64,000 nucleotides of DNA from Bradyrhizobium australiense. GTDB taxonomy: Bacteria; Pseudomonadota; Alphaproteobacteria; Rhizobiales; Xanthobacteraceae. A program made the position numbers and the translations under genes. The DNA lies in NCBI RefSeq assembly GCF_013114825.1, contig NZ_JAAVLX010000008.1, positions 248,001 through 312,000 on the forward strand, read 5' to 3'. The notes below the pieces were generated by a model. It had not been told where the DNA came from. It was given only the letters and a program-made list of their open reading frames with translations, and did no database searches. Positions 17,640 through 26,385 of this stretch are shown here, in pieces. Position 1 is the first letter of the stretch. Every line of letters starts with the position of its first letter.

Positions 17640-17655
17640 TTAAGGTCCGATTAAC
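17640..17655 (-). promoter_or_regulatory. Perfect CtrA box upstream of the HTH gene
   Basis: TTAA-N7-TTAAC (plus strand TTAAGGTCCGATTAAC) matches the alphaproteobacterial CtrA consensus TTAA-N7-TTAA exactly. It lies between the end of mgtE and the HTH gene start, at the distance where CtrA overlaps the -35 region. mgtE ends here, so the HTH gene is the only sensible target. Confidence 0.65.
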
Positions 17656-17668
17656 GATAAATGAGGCG

Positions 17669-19105
17669 CTATTTCAGCCCGAACCACAGCGTGGCGATGC
17701 CAAGAAACGAGAAGAAGCCGACCACGTCGGTGATCGTGGTGACGAAAGTTCCCGACGCCACCGCCGGATCGGCGCGCACCCGTTCCAGTACCATCGGGAT
17801 CAAGATGCCGCCAAGCGCACCGGCGACCAGGTTGCAGATGATGGCAAGCCCGATCACGACGCCCAGGCCAGGGATTTTGAACCACGCCACCGCGGCAACG
17901 CCGGTGATAATGGCAAAGGCGAGCCCGTTGACGAGGCCGACCATCGCCTCGCGGATCACAACGCGGAACGCGTTGTTGGAACCGAGTTCGCGGGTCGCCA
18001 GCGCCCGCACCGCCACCGTCATGGTCTGGGTCGCGGCATTGCCGCCCTGGCTCGCCACGATCGGCGCGAGCACGGCAAGCGCCACCATCTTCTCGAGCTG
18101 CCCCTCAAACAGGCCGAGCACGGAGGATGCCAGAAACGCGGTCGCCAGATTGACCAGGAGCCAGTTGAAGCGGCCGCGCGCGATGGTCCATACATTGTCG
18201 GACAATTCTTCGTCGCTGGTGACGCCGCCGAGCGCCTTCAGGTCTTCGTCGGCCTCTTCCTCGATGACATCGACGACGTCGTCGATGGTGATGACGCCGA
18301 CCAGCCGGTTGGTGGTGTCGACGACCGGAGCCGCGACCAGATTATACTTGCCGAACATCCGCGCGACCTCTTCCTGGTCGTCCAGCACCGAGACGCGGCG
18401 GCGGTCTTCCTCGATCAGGTCGGCGAGCGGCACCGGCCGGCGCGCCCGCAATAACGTGTCGAGCGAAACCGCGCCCTGCCAGTGCTGTTCGGAATCGACC
18501 GCGTAGATCTCGTAGAAGCGGTCAGGCAGATCGGGCGTGTCGCGCATGTAGTCGATCGCCTGCCCAACGGTCCAGTCCGGCGGCACCGCGATAAACGCGG
18601 TCTGCATCCGGCGGCCGGCGGAATTTTCCGGGTAGAGCAGCACGCGCTCGATTGCGACGCGTTCGGGCGGCGGCAGCTTTTCGAGGATCTCTTCCTGGTC
18701 CTCCTCGTTGAGGCCCTGGAGCAACTGGACGGCGTCGTCGGATTCCAGTTCGCGAACGCCCTCGGCAACTGTCTCCGGCTCGAGCTCCTCGAGGATCTCC
18801 TCGCGGACGGCGTCGTCGACCTCGTTGAGCGCCGAGAAGTCGAAATCGGTGCCGGTGATCTCGACCAGGGTGACGCGGTCCTCGGGCTCGAGCGCCGCGA
18901 TCAAATCGCCGAGATCGGCCTCGTGCAGTTCCGCCACCACCTCGCACAATAGCGGCCGGTCGGCAGCATGGATCGCGCGTGTGATCTCTTCGACAAACTC
19001 GTGTCGGAGCTGCCCCTCCTCGTCCCGCATCAGGAGAGGGTCGAGCACCGATCCTTCGGCCGGTCGCGCTTCGGCGGCTTGGGCAACGTCGATATTCTCG
19101 GCCAT
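17669..19105 (-). CDS. mgtE: Magnesium transporter MgtE
   Basis: A 478-residue Mg2+ channel/transporter. Order of parts: an acidic N domain of helical repeats (about 20-150, with HEADLGDLIAALEPED), two CBS domains (about 155-275, including APVVDTTNRLVGVITIDDV) that sense Mg2+, and a five-helix membrane domain (about 300-478) containing VASQGGNAATQTM, the conserved pore segment. The ATG at 19105 is preferred; an in-frame start 18 codons earlier exists. Likely monocistronic. Confidence 0.95.
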   Translation of the reverse strand: MAENIDVAQAAEARPAEGSVLDPLLMRDEEGQLRHEFVEEITRAIHAADRPLLCEVVAELHEADLGDLIAALEPEDRVTLVEITGTDFDFSALNEVDDAVREEILEELEPETVAEGVRELESDDAVQLLQGLNEEDQEEILEKLPPPERVAIERVLLYPENSAGRRMQTAFIAVPPDWTVGQAIDYMRDTPDLPDRFYEIYAVDSEQHWQGAVSLDTLLRARRPVPLADLIEEDRRRVSVLDDQEEVARMFGKYNLVAAPVVDTTNRLVGVITIDDVVDVIEEEADEDLKALGGVTSDEELSDNVWTIARGRFNWLLVNLATAFLASSVLGLFEGQLEKMVALAVLAPIVASQGGNAATQTMTVAVRALATRELGSNNAFRVVIREAMVGLVNGLAFAIITGVAAVAWFKIPGLGVVIGLAIICNLVAGALGGILIPMVLERVRADPAVASGTFVTTITDVVGFFSFLGIATLWFGLK

Positions 19106-19181
19106 GCCGCGCCTCGCCGGTTTGACAGAATGAGCGAACTCGTCTGAGCTACGCTGCACGCATTACCCAATCGGCTGCGCC

Positions 19182-20006
19182 ATGCGCAATGCCAAATATC
19201 AGCAGCGGCCAATGACCCGGAAATTCGGCGCGGGGCTGTGCCCGGCGGGCGCGATATTGATGACCTTGGCTGCGGCGGCGACCGCTGCCGAATGTCCTCG
19301 CAAGGACGCGCTCGGCACCTCACGCGTTCTCGCGGTGGACGCGGCTACCTATCCGCGCGTGGGCCTCAAGAGCTTTCCACAGACGCTTCCGCTGGAAGAT
19401 CGCGAGGTGGTGCTGACCTTCGACGACGGACCGTGGCCGCCGACGGACCAGAAGATACTGGCGGCCCTGGCGCAGGAATGCGTGCGCGCGACTTTTTTCG
19501 TGATCGGAAGGCACGCCTCCGAGCACCCCGAACTTGTGAGAAGAATGGCAGCTCAGGGTCATACCGTTGCCCATCACACATGGAGCCATCCCAATCTGAA
19601 ATACAAGAAGGCTGATGCGGCCATCGACGAGATCGACAAGGGCATCGCGGCCGTCGAAATGGCACTGCACGGTGCGGCCACGACGACCCCAAGCATGCCA
19701 TTCTTCCGCTTCCCCTACTTTGAAGCGCAGCCCTCCACGCTGGAGATCCTGCAAAAGCGCGGCATCGCTGTGTTCGGGGCCGATCTCTGGGCCAGCGACT
19801 GGAATCCGATGACGGCGGCACAGCAACTGAAACTGCTGACCGACCGGCTGCAAATTGCCCGCAAGGGCATCATCCTGCTGCACGATCCGAAGGCGCAGAC
19901 CGCCGCGATGCTGCCGGCCTTCCTGCGCTACCTGCGCGACAATCACTACCGCGTGGTTCACGTCATTCCGGCAGATGCCAAAACCGTGTCCGGCAAGGCA
20001 CATTAA
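19182..20006 (+). CDS. Secreted NodB-type polysaccharide deacetylase (copy 1)
   Basis: A 274-residue carbohydrate esterase 4 protein that should remove N- or O-acetyl groups from an envelope glycan. A signal peptide (about 14-36) is followed by the NodB domain: metal-binding DDGP (81-84) after LTF, the HTWSH metal triad (132-136), the arginine segment FFRFPYFEA and the late HDPKAQT motif. It is followed by a paralogue on the same strand; the two share the unusual pre-domain stretch with LGTSR and PLEDREVVLTF. The start may be 19212 instead. Confidence 0.9.
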   Translation: MRNAKYQQRPMTRKFGAGLCPAGAILMTLAAAATAAECPRKDALGTSRVLAVDAATYPRVGLKSFPQTLPLEDREVVLTFDDGPWPPTDQKILAALAQECVRATFFVIGRHASEHPELVRRMAAQGHTVAHHTWSHPNLKYKKADAAIDEIDKGIAAVEMALHGAATTTPSMPFFRFPYFEAQPSTLEILQKRGIAVFGADLWASDWNPMTAAQQLKLLTDRLQIARKGIILLHDPKAQTAAMLPAFLRYLRDNHYRVVHVIPADAKTVSGKAH

Positions 20007-20140
20007 AGCCAAAATCGGCATGAAGTTCAGTCGATCAAAGCACCATTCATCGCGTCTCGTGTAAGCATGGTCTGCTTGAAGAAAGATTGAACCTTGGTGC
20101 TGGTCATCAGGACCAAGGACTGGAATGAAGCCGGTGTTCA

Positions 20141-21487
20141 ATGATTGCTAGCGTATTCGAAGGTAGCCGAAAGCGGCCATGGGCCGCTTTGTGCATGGGA
20201 GCGCTGGCCTGCCTCACCGTACAGACAGCTTCTGCCGCCGAATGCCAAGGTCATCCCGACGCCATCGGCACGTCACGGACGCTTGTGGTCGACCCGCGCG
20301 CCTATCCCATTATCGGCACGATGCAGTATGGCAAGACGCTGGCGCTCGAAGATCATGAGGTGGTGCTGACCTTCGACGACGGTCCACTGCCGAAATACAG
20401 CAACCAGATTCTCGACATTCTCGCCGCCCATTGCGCGAAGGCGACCTTCTTCCTGGTCGGGAGCCAGGCCAACGCCAATCCGGAAGGCGTGCGCAAGGTG
20501 CGCGATGCCGGCCACACGGTCGCCACCCACACCCAGAACCATCCGGGCGGCATGGATCGCCTGCCGCTCGACCGCGCCAGGCAGGAAATCGAACAGGGCA
20601 TCGCATCGGTGACCGCGGCGCTGGCCGACGGCACCGCGCCCGCGCCGTTCCTCCGCATTCCTGGCCTTCGCCGGAATGATGGGATAGAGGAATTCGCCGC
20701 GTCCAAGGGACTCCAGCTCTGGAGCGCCGATTTCCCGGCCGATGACTGGCGCAACGTCTCCGCCGGCCGCGTCTACGACCTCGCGATCCAGCGGCTGGAG
20801 GCGAAGGGAAAAGGCATCCTGCTGCTGCACGACATTCAGCCACGCACGGTCGCGGCGCTGCCGAGAATCCTGAGCGAACTGAAGGCGCGCGGCTATCGCA
20901 TCGTCCATGTGGTGCCGGCGACACCGGAGCGACCGGCGACGCCGACCGAGCCGCAGCAATGGCAGTTGCGTCCGGCATCGGAAATGATGGCGATTTCGCG
21001 CTGGCCGAAGGTCTCGAAATTCGCTGTTGCCGGCCCCGCCGCGCTCCCCGTCCCGGCTTTGTCCGATCTCGACTGGCACACGGCCGATCTTGGCGCGCGC
21101 GCTTCGCGGCGCGGGCGCGGCGTACCCCTGCCTCCGGCAACGCTGTGGCCGCGCCAGACCAGTTTGCCGCCGGTCGGCACGCTGGCCGCGCTGCCGATTC
21201 CGGCGCAGAGTATTTTCAAGATCCCGGAATCGATGCGCGTCACCATGCTGGCCTCCGCCGCGCGCCGCGCGACGCCGATTGCGCAAATTCGGTCAACGGA
21301 AGTCTCCTCGGCAAGGCTCGCCGGGAAATCCCGTCGCCACCACCGCGCGGCGACCGCCGAGCTACCAGCGTCAGCCGGACAGACCGCCGAGGCGCCGGAG
21401 CACGCCAGCGGGACGGCGCCGAAGCCGGCGGCGCAAGCCAAGCGGAATGCGCGATCAGTTCGTGTTGCTGGCTTGAAAAAGCGCTGA
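20141..21487 (+). CDS. Secreted NodB-type polysaccharide deacetylase (copy 2) with basic tail
   Basis: A 448-residue paralogue of the preceding gene. Signal peptide (about 12-33), NodB domain with DDGP (79-82 region) and HTQNH (130-134), RIPG arginine motif, and LLLHDIQPRT. Unlike copy 1 it carries about 170 extra residues (275-448), rich in Ala, Pro, Arg and Lys, ending in a strongly basic tail. That tail could bind anionic wall or lipopolysaccharide polymers, which is inference. Tandem duplication followed by tail gain is the simplest history. Confidence 0.9.
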   Translation: MIASVFEGSRKRPWAALCMGALACLTVQTASAAECQGHPDAIGTSRTLVVDPRAYPIIGTMQYGKTLALEDHEVVLTFDDGPLPKYSNQILDILAAHCAKATFFLVGSQANANPEGVRKVRDAGHTVATHTQNHPGGMDRLPLDRARQEIEQGIASVTAALADGTAPAPFLRIPGLRRNDGIEEFAASKGLQLWSADFPADDWRNVSAGRVYDLAIQRLEAKGKGILLLHDIQPRTVAALPRILSELKARGYRIVHVVPATPERPATPTEPQQWQLRPASEMMAISRWPKVSKFAVAGPAALPVPALSDLDWHTADLGARASRRGRGVPLPPATLWPRQTSLPPVGTLAALPIPAQSIFKIPESMRVTMLASAARRATPIAQIRSTEVSSARLAGKSRRHHRAATAELPASAGQTAEAPEHASGTAPKPAAQAKRNARSVRVAGLKKR

Positions 21488-21492
21488 TCGGC

Positions 21493-21523
21493 CGCGGTCC
21501 TGCCCGATTGGATCAGGACCGCG
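21493..21523 (+). terminator. Hairpin after the deacetylase pair
   Basis: CGCGGTCCTG and CAGGACCGCG form a 10-base stem around an 11-base loop just after the stop codon. The following T-rich stretch is weak, so it may act as a transcript end or as part of the adjacent repeat. Confidence 0.5.
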
Positions 21524-21529
21524 CGCTAG

Positions 21530-21596
21530 ATTCTTGTCTTGACGCGTTTCCGTAACGCGAACCGGTATCTACTTCGCTGGAAAACGCTCTAATCAT
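21530..21596. repeat. Rhizobial intergenic palindromic repeat
   Basis: A copy of the short element common between genes in Bradyrhizobium-type genomes: it runs GACGCGTTTCC, then ACGCGAACCGG, and closes with GGAAAACGCTC, so its ends form an imperfect inverted repeat. Confidence 0.6.
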
Positions 21597-21654
21597 TTGT
21601 TTTGAATTCGTTTTCCCGAGGCGGGCGCCGCTCACCCGCAATTGCGACAAAGGC

Positions 21655-22029
21655 TCAACTGGCAACTATCTTGGCGATGCAGAGCAGGATGACGATGGCG
21701 AGAAACAGCAGGTCGATATAGGCCTTGATCTCGCCGGCTTGGCGAAGCCCGCTGACTTCAGTGATCACCTGCTTGCGTGTGGACGTCGAATTCGGCCCCT
21801 CGCCCAGCGCCGCCACCAAGCGGCGTGCCTCCAGTTCCAGCCGCTCGATGCGCTGGAAGAAGTGAAACGATCGCAGCGCGGATGCCGCATGCATGCCGGC
21901 ATAGACCAGCACGAGAACCGCGACGACCACGCGATGCTGGTACTTTTCGAGGAAATTCAGAGCAAAATAGACCAGCGCCAGGAACACGAAGTTGGAGAGG
22001 AATCGATAGGCGTAGCTAAGAAACAGCAT
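21655..22029 (-). CDS. Small multi-helix membrane protein
   Basis: A 124-residue protein with membrane helices at about 5-27, 33-50 and 103-122 and a charged helical segment between (FFQRIERLELEARRLVAAL). GGAG sits about ten bases before the ATG at 22029, which decides the start over an ATG 27 codons upstream. No family recognised. Confidence 0.7.
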   Translation of the reverse strand: MLFLSYAYRFLSNFVFLALVYFALNFLEKYQHRVVVAVLVLVYAGMHAASALRSFHFFQRIERLELEARRLVAALGEGPNSTSTRKQVITEVSGLRQAGEIKAYIDLLFLAIVILLCIAKIVAS

Positions 22030-22501
22030 GAAGATGCTCCGGGTGGTCTTGGTAGCGTCGAGCTTCTTGGAAGCGCCGAACCGCGGCGAAGCGCGCGGAA
22101 CCGGAATCACCGGCCGCCGGGCTTGCGCAGTTTACGCGAACGATGGGACGACAGGGAATCAACCCGCACCCCACCCCCAAAGGATTGCGGCGGCGTGTCA
22201 TTGCGGACACGCACCCGCCTGACCAGCCGATTGCGCAAGCCAAACCGCAACTTGTAGTGCGAGCGCAGACCTGCCTGATCAGGCGTGCGGCCATCGCAGC
22301 GCCGATGTCGGGCGACCCCGACTGCCCGATACCCACAAAGGGGACCCGCCATTTGCGACGGGTACAGTTTAGGGAGGAGACTTCAAAATAAGCTGATTCG
22401 TGGCACCAGCCGTGTACCGCAATTCACACACGCTGTTCAAAAAACAAGTCTTCCCGTCGGGACGACAAACCTGGTCGATGTTCCGGATATCTAAAGGCAG
22501 C
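22030..22501. other. Gene-free intergenic stretch
   Basis: Nothing convincing was found on either strand. A purine-rich GGGAGGAGA near 22372 looks like a ribosome binding site but no plausible coding frame follows. Confidence 0.45.
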
Positions 22502-22927
22502 TTATGGCTTGCCTTCGATCATCTTGAGTTTGACGGCCTCGCAGGTCTTCCGAACGTGCTCGGTAAAGATTGCGCATTCTTCGATGCGCTTGAAGATCTT
22601 TTTGGCTTCCTCACGATAGGACGCTGCGGTATCGCGCATGAAGGCAATAGCGTTATGCACTTCGGCGGTCATTGCCTCGCATTTCCTCGCCGCGTTGATC
22701 AGCTCTGCTCCCATGGCTTCGATTTCCTTGGCAGCGGCTTCATAGTCACGTACCACGGCCTCGGCCGTGAGCGCGCCGACGCGCGTGACGCCCTCTTCAT
22801 GCTCGACGTAATCAGGCATCGGCCCCGATGGGGCCGCCCTGATCGCAGGAAGGCTTCCTACGACATCTTCTTCAAGCTTGGCTAAATCCAGCGGTGCAGT
22901 CTTGTGAAGTCGTTCGATACTCGCCAT
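22502..22927 (-). CDS. Conserved helical protein, coiled-coil
   Basis: A 141-residue soluble protein whose second half (about 55-141) is a continuous charged helix with heptad character (EAAAKEIEAMGAEL, EAKKIFKRIEECAIF). No signal peptide. It resembles single-copy hypothetical proteins of Bradyrhizobium; function unknown. Confidence 0.75.
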   Translation of the reverse strand: MASIERLHKTAPLDLAKLEEDVVGSLPAIRAAPSGPMPDYVEHEEGVTRVGALTAEAVVRDYEAAAKEIEAMGAELINAARKCEAMTAEVHNAIAFMRDTAASYREEAKKIFKRIEECAIFTEHVRKTCEAVKLKMIEGKP

Positions 22928-23134
22928 CGGTCATTCTCCATCACCCGATGAACAGCCCCAGCGCGTGAGCATGGCGACCGATTCGTGGCGGAATCCTGCA
23001 TGGAAGAAAGCAACGAAAAGGCGAGCGTATGACAACGCCGTGGGATCGCGCCCGAGGCGCTTCTATCCGCTCTCGAACCGGCACAGGTTCTCGCATTAAC
23101 CATGCCGGCGCATCTGGTTGCGCGCGGCCTACGC

Positions 23135-23150
23135 TTAATGAGCATTTAAC
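23135..23150 (+). promoter_or_regulatory. Perfect CtrA box upstream of the lipoprotein gene
   Basis: TTAATGAGCATTTAAC is an exact TTAA-N7-TTAAC. It ends about 89 bases before the proposed TTG start of the lipoprotein gene, leaving room for a promoter and leader. The gene on the other side starts over 200 bases away on the opposite strand. Confidence 0.65.
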
Positions 23151-23238
23151 AGTTTTGCATCATTGATTGACGATCCAGCGCAACATCCTTCAAGCCGCAA
23201 GAATTGCGGGTCGCACTCAACCTCTTCAGGAGGATCGA

Positions 23239-24027
23239 TTGAGGACGCTTCTTGTTTGCGCGCTGGCTACGACCTTGATCGGTTGCAGTAGCCAACAATC
23301 AACGCAGCCATCATGCGTTGGCCTGAACCCGTTAGCTTGCCTGACCGCGGTTCATGTGCCGATTGAACCTGACTCGTATGAGAACGATCCTGCGACAACG
23401 AAACCAGTGTCCGCCGTCGCCTTGCGCGGCGACGGGCCACCCCGATCTCACGCGCACCACGCGGTCCGTCGAACACCCAAGCCAATCAAGGTCGCGGCGA
23501 AACCTGCCATTCCCATACCGGCTCCTTCTCCGCAGGCGAACCGGCAGACGACAGGCAATGCCGTTGCTTCCCGGGCGCCACGAGCAGACGTCACCGATCC
23601 GCATCCAACGACCGACGCTGCGCCGATTCGAACGACAGAAGAGCAGGTGGCGGCCGCCTCTGCCGTCGCGGAGCGAATGTCGGTTCCGACGTTGGATGCG
23701 TCGCTGGACGCTCTGGTGGCCGTCCTCGTGGCAGGTCCCGACGTCAAGTCGATCTCCGAGCTGACCGGCAAGATAATTGCGATTGACGACAGATATTCCG
23801 AGTTGTCGATCGGCCGCGTCAGGACCGCGATGATGGCGGCGGGCGCGCTCGAAGTTCAACTGAGCAAAGGTCAAACCACGGCGATCAATCGGCTGGTGAG
23901 CAAAGAGGTTTCGGCCGCGGTCGTTGGGTTAGTCTCTGCCAGCGCCGCGGATAGCTTTCCTGAACTCGCGCGATACAAGATCTTCCAAATTCCGCTCAAA
24001 TCTCGATCGAGCCCGGCCAAGCCGTGA
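23239..24027 (+). CDS. Lipoprotein with TAXI/periplasmic-binding-like domain
   Basis: A 262-residue lipoprotein. The start is a TTG at 23239 placed five bases after a perfect AGGAGG; an ATG 24 codons upstream would bury the signal peptide. The product then begins with RTLLVCALATTLIGC, a lipobox with the cysteine at about residue 16. A Pro/Ala-rich linker (about 60-150) leads to a C-terminal domain (about 165-255) with DVKSISELTGKIIAIDD and GRVRTAMMAAGA, reminiscent of TAXI-type TRAP solute-binding proteins but only part of one. A sensor or scaffold role is more likely than transport. A CtrA box lies upstream. Confidence 0.75.
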   Translation: MRTLLVCALATTLIGCSSQQSTQPSCVGLNPLACLTAVHVPIEPDSYENDPATTKPVSAVALRGDGPPRSHAHHAVRRTPKPIKVAAKPAIPIPAPSPQANRQTTGNAVASRAPRADVTDPHPTTDAAPIRTTEEQVAAASAVAERMSVPTLDASLDALVAVLVAGPDVKSISELTGKIIAIDDRYSELSIGRVRTAMMAAGALEVQLSKGQTTAINRLVSKEVSAAVVGLVSASAADSFPELARYKIFQIPLKSRSSPAKP

Positions 24028-24247
24028 TGGGTTTCTCCTTCGAAGAATTCCGCTACCCCATGACGGGATGCGGGCCGCCCAGCCAAAACCCAACCTGATG
24101 TTGCCGCTCAAAGCGAGAAACGGCCTCAGCGGGGCGAATCGCTGAGGTCGCGAAGCCGGAGAATGTCTGGTGAGATCCTCACGGATCTGGCGTCCGAGAC
24201 AGCCACCATGCCGTCCTCGATATATCAGACGTTTTTTGGTGGCGAGC

Positions 24248-24574
24248 CTACCTTCTCATCTTTCGCTTCATTTCGTCGTCTGGCGTGTTTGGCCCGCCTC
24301 CGCCAGCGGCGCTACCGGATGTGCCTGCCGCTCCGCCCGTACCCGTTCCGCTTGCGGAAGCTCCGCCCGCGCCAGACCCATCGCCAGTACCGCCGGTACC
24401 GCCGGCAGCGGCGCCCCCGCTACCCGTGCCACCCGCGCCTGCACCCGCACCTGCGCCAGCGCCAGCACCTCCGGCACCACCCCCTCCGCTGCCCCCAGCA
24501 CCGCCACCTTGCGCGACGGCCAACGTCGAGCCGAGCGCAAAGAACAATGCCAACGCGATCGCTGATACTTTCAT
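24248..24574 (-). CDS. Secreted glycine-rich protein
   Basis: A 108-residue protein with a clear signal peptide (MKVSAIALALFFALGSTLAVAQ, cut after about 22) and a mature part made of Gly, Ala, Ser and Thr repeats, ending in a charged tail (DDEMKRKMRR). A GGAGG ribosome site sits before the ATG. The opposite strand is also open as a Pro/Ala frame, but the signal peptide and ribosome site favour this strand. Function is unknown. Confidence 0.7.
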   Translation of the reverse strand: MKVSAIALALFFALGSTLAVAQGGGAGGSGGGGAGGAGAGAGAGAGAGGTGSGGAAAGGTGGTGDGSGAGGASASGTGTGGAAGTSGSAAGGGGPNTPDDEMKRKMRR

Positions 24575-24745
24575 GTCGTCCTCCGCTGTACTTGTGGAAG
24601 CACCGGAAATCTTCGGGCGACGCCTTCGTTCCTATTCTTGCTGCGCCAAATGCGCCCAAAGGACGCCGAGGACGCTGGGGGAACGATTCCGCGCGCGGAG
24701 CCTAGGCCAGAGCTGCCATCATTTAGCGCAGAGCTGGGGGAGGAC

Positions 24746-24820
24746 ATGACATCTGGTTCAAAGAAGCCTCTTCGGCCCGAAGATCTGCCCTGGACCGCAG
24801 AGCCGAAGGAAAAAAGCTGA
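24746..24820 (+). CDS. Possible 24-residue peptide
   Basis: A short frame starting MTSGSKKPLRPEDLPW follows a strong GGGGGAGGAC ribosome site. The product is hydrophilic with no recognisable motif. The ribosome site is the only real support. Confidence 0.35.
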   Translation: MTSGSKKPLRPEDLPWTAEPKEKS

Positions 24821-25116
24821 TTTTAAGGCTGGCGCGCTCGGAGGGCGGTCGCATTTGTTGCGGTTTCAATGGCTTATCCGAGTGCACTAAACCATAAGCT
24901 GCACACCAGGCCCAACGATGCACTTCGATGCTGATATCCTCCCTAGAAGGCTTTTCCTCAGCGGATCTAGGAAATTCAAAGACGCCGCGCCTCGCCGATA
25001 GAAGCGGTCCATCAGGCCGTCCTTCTTCGCTCCCACGTTCAAGTCGCACGACCGCGCACCCATGTCGGATTGATGGCCCGCCGTTCGTCCTCTGAGTATA
25101 CAAAGGAGCCAAAGCC

Positions 25117-25530
25117 ATGTCTGAACACGCCGACCCCGAAGAGACCCGGATCAAGGCTCTCCTCGAGACCTGGGCGGACGCGGTCCGCCAGCACGATGTT
25201 CCCGCCATTCTCGCTCATCACGAGCCGGACATGGTGATGTTCGACTTGCCGCCGCCCCTGCAATGCAAGGGGATCGAGGCGTACGAACAGACCTGGGACC
25301 TGTTCTTCCCCTATCACAAGCGCGGAACGGCCTTCGATATTCAAGAGCTCGCCGTGACCGCGGGCCAGGACGTCGCCTTCGCGGTCGCGATCATGCGCTG
25401 CGGTCCCAATTCGTCCAGCAACCCAGCGGACAAGGAGGGTTTCCTATTTCGGTTGACCGTGGGCCTGCGCAAGGTCGACGGCGACTGGCGCATCGCCCAC
25501 GAGCATCACTCGGTACCCGCGAACGACTAG
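25117..25530 (+). CDS. NTF2-like (SnoaL/DUF4440) protein
   Basis: A 137-residue single-domain protein of the cone-shaped NTF2-like fold: the opening helix ETRIKALLETWADAVRQHD, a strand pair after HEPDMVMFDLPPPL, and the closing WRIAHEHHS typical of DUF4440/SnoaL members. Such proteins are small enzymes or binding domains; substrate unknown. AAAGGAG precedes the ATG. Confidence 0.88.
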   Translation: MSEHADPEETRIKALLETWADAVRQHDVPAILAHHEPDMVMFDLPPPLQCKGIEAYEQTWDLFFPYHKRGTAFDIQELAVTAGQDVAFAVAIMRCGPNSSSNPADKEGFLFRLTVGLRKVDGDWRIAHEHHSVPAND

Positions 25531-25889
25531 TCAAATCGGACATGCTTTCGGTGTGATAGCACGCAGTCGGGCCCGACGGCGCCATGCCGGCATATCGTCG
25601 GATGGAACGCTACTGGGGAGACTGCGTAGCGCTCACGGATGAGAGAGTACGAGCCCGCCGATTTCTATGCTGGGCTACACCACTGCCCCCTCGTGAGCAG
25701 GTGGTGGCTTTCCGTCGCGGGGCTTTGGTTCAAATAAAGATGCAACGACCACAAGAGCAGGCGCTGGATCAAGACGGCGCAAGATCAAACAGGGACGATT
25801 TGGACGAAACAAAGCACTAACATTCGCTGCGAGTAACAATGTGGGAATAAAAATAGCGAAAATAATTTCGCATCAATGACTTATGCTTT
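25531..25889. other. Gene-free stretch before tRNA-Leu
   Basis: No gene or clear terminator was recognised. The right end is AT-richer than the surroundings and is the 3' flank of the tRNA. Confidence 0.4.
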
Positions 25890-25974
25890 TGGTGCGCTCG
25901 GAGGGACTCGAACCCCCACGATGTTACTCACTGCCACCTCAAGGCAGCGCGTCTACCAATTCCGCCACGAGCGC
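25890..25974 (-). tRNA. tRNA-Leu (anticodon GAG)
   Basis: Reading the minus strand gives acceptor GCGCTCG paired with CGAGCGC, a D arm with AATTGGTAGACGC, anticodon stem CTGCC / GGCAG around TTGAGGT (anticodon GAG), a long variable arm as in class II tRNAs, and the T arm GGGGGTTCGAGTCCCTC. The 3' CCA is encoded. No integrase gene or attachment-site duplication was noticed nearby. Confidence 0.95.
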
Positions 25975-26071
25975 TTGGGATGCCGGCTGGAAGGATTGCA
26001 GCCCGCCGGATCAACGGCTGCGATGTAACAAATCAGGGATGCAGGGACAAGGCAGTTTTGCGCTCCGATAA

Positions 26072-26314
26072 CTACCTGACATCAGGCGATTTCGGCAGCA
26101 TTTGCTTGACTTCGACCGCGATGCGGTTGCGATCGACCAGCACCACCCCGGAGGCAATGGGCAAGTTATTGGCGAGGATCTTGACCTCGTCCGCCTCGGT
26201 AGCGTCCAGTTCGATAATGGCGCCGCGGGAAAGCCGCATTACCTGGTGGATGGGCATGGTCGTGGTGCCGAGCACCACCATGAGATCGACGCTGACTTTA
26301 TCGAGGGTGGCCAC
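26072..26314 (-). CDS. fliN: FliN-like flagellar motor switch protein
   Basis: An 80-residue protein that is essentially the SpoA/FliN C-terminal domain: DKVSVDLMVVLGTT, then HQVMRLSRGAIIELD, EVKILANNLPIASG, and VDRNRIAVEVKQML. FliN forms the lower ring of the rotor and binds the chemotaxis signal. I propose a GTG start at 26314 because the domain begins there and lipB occupies the other strand further right. No other flagellar genes are adjacent; it may be a second, minimal FliN. A near-CtrA box lies upstream. Confidence 0.8.
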   Translation of the reverse strand: MATLDKVSVDLMVVLGTTTMPIHQVMRLSRGAIIELDATEADEVKILANNLPIASGVVLVDRNRIAVEVKQMLPKSPDVR

Positions 26315-26370
26315 TTCTGAACCGCCAAAGGGGACTAAATTGGTGTGGTTCCCACCTGACCACGTTATGG

Positions 26371-26385
26371 TTAGCCAATGGTTAA
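26371..26385 (-). promoter_or_regulatory. Near-consensus CtrA box, fliN side
   Basis: On the minus strand TTAA-N7-CTAA, one base off the CtrA consensus, about 57 bases upstream of the fliN start. Flagellar genes are classical CtrA targets, which raises its likelihood. It also overlaps the lipB start codon. Confidence 0.35.

Noticed and set aside
24285..24749. Pro/Ala-rich plus-strand frame
   Set aside because: Mirror of the glycine-rich secreted protein, which has a signal peptide and ribosome site.
25890..25974. Genomic island at tRNA-Leu
   Set aside because: No integrase gene and no duplicated tRNA 3' end were found on either side.
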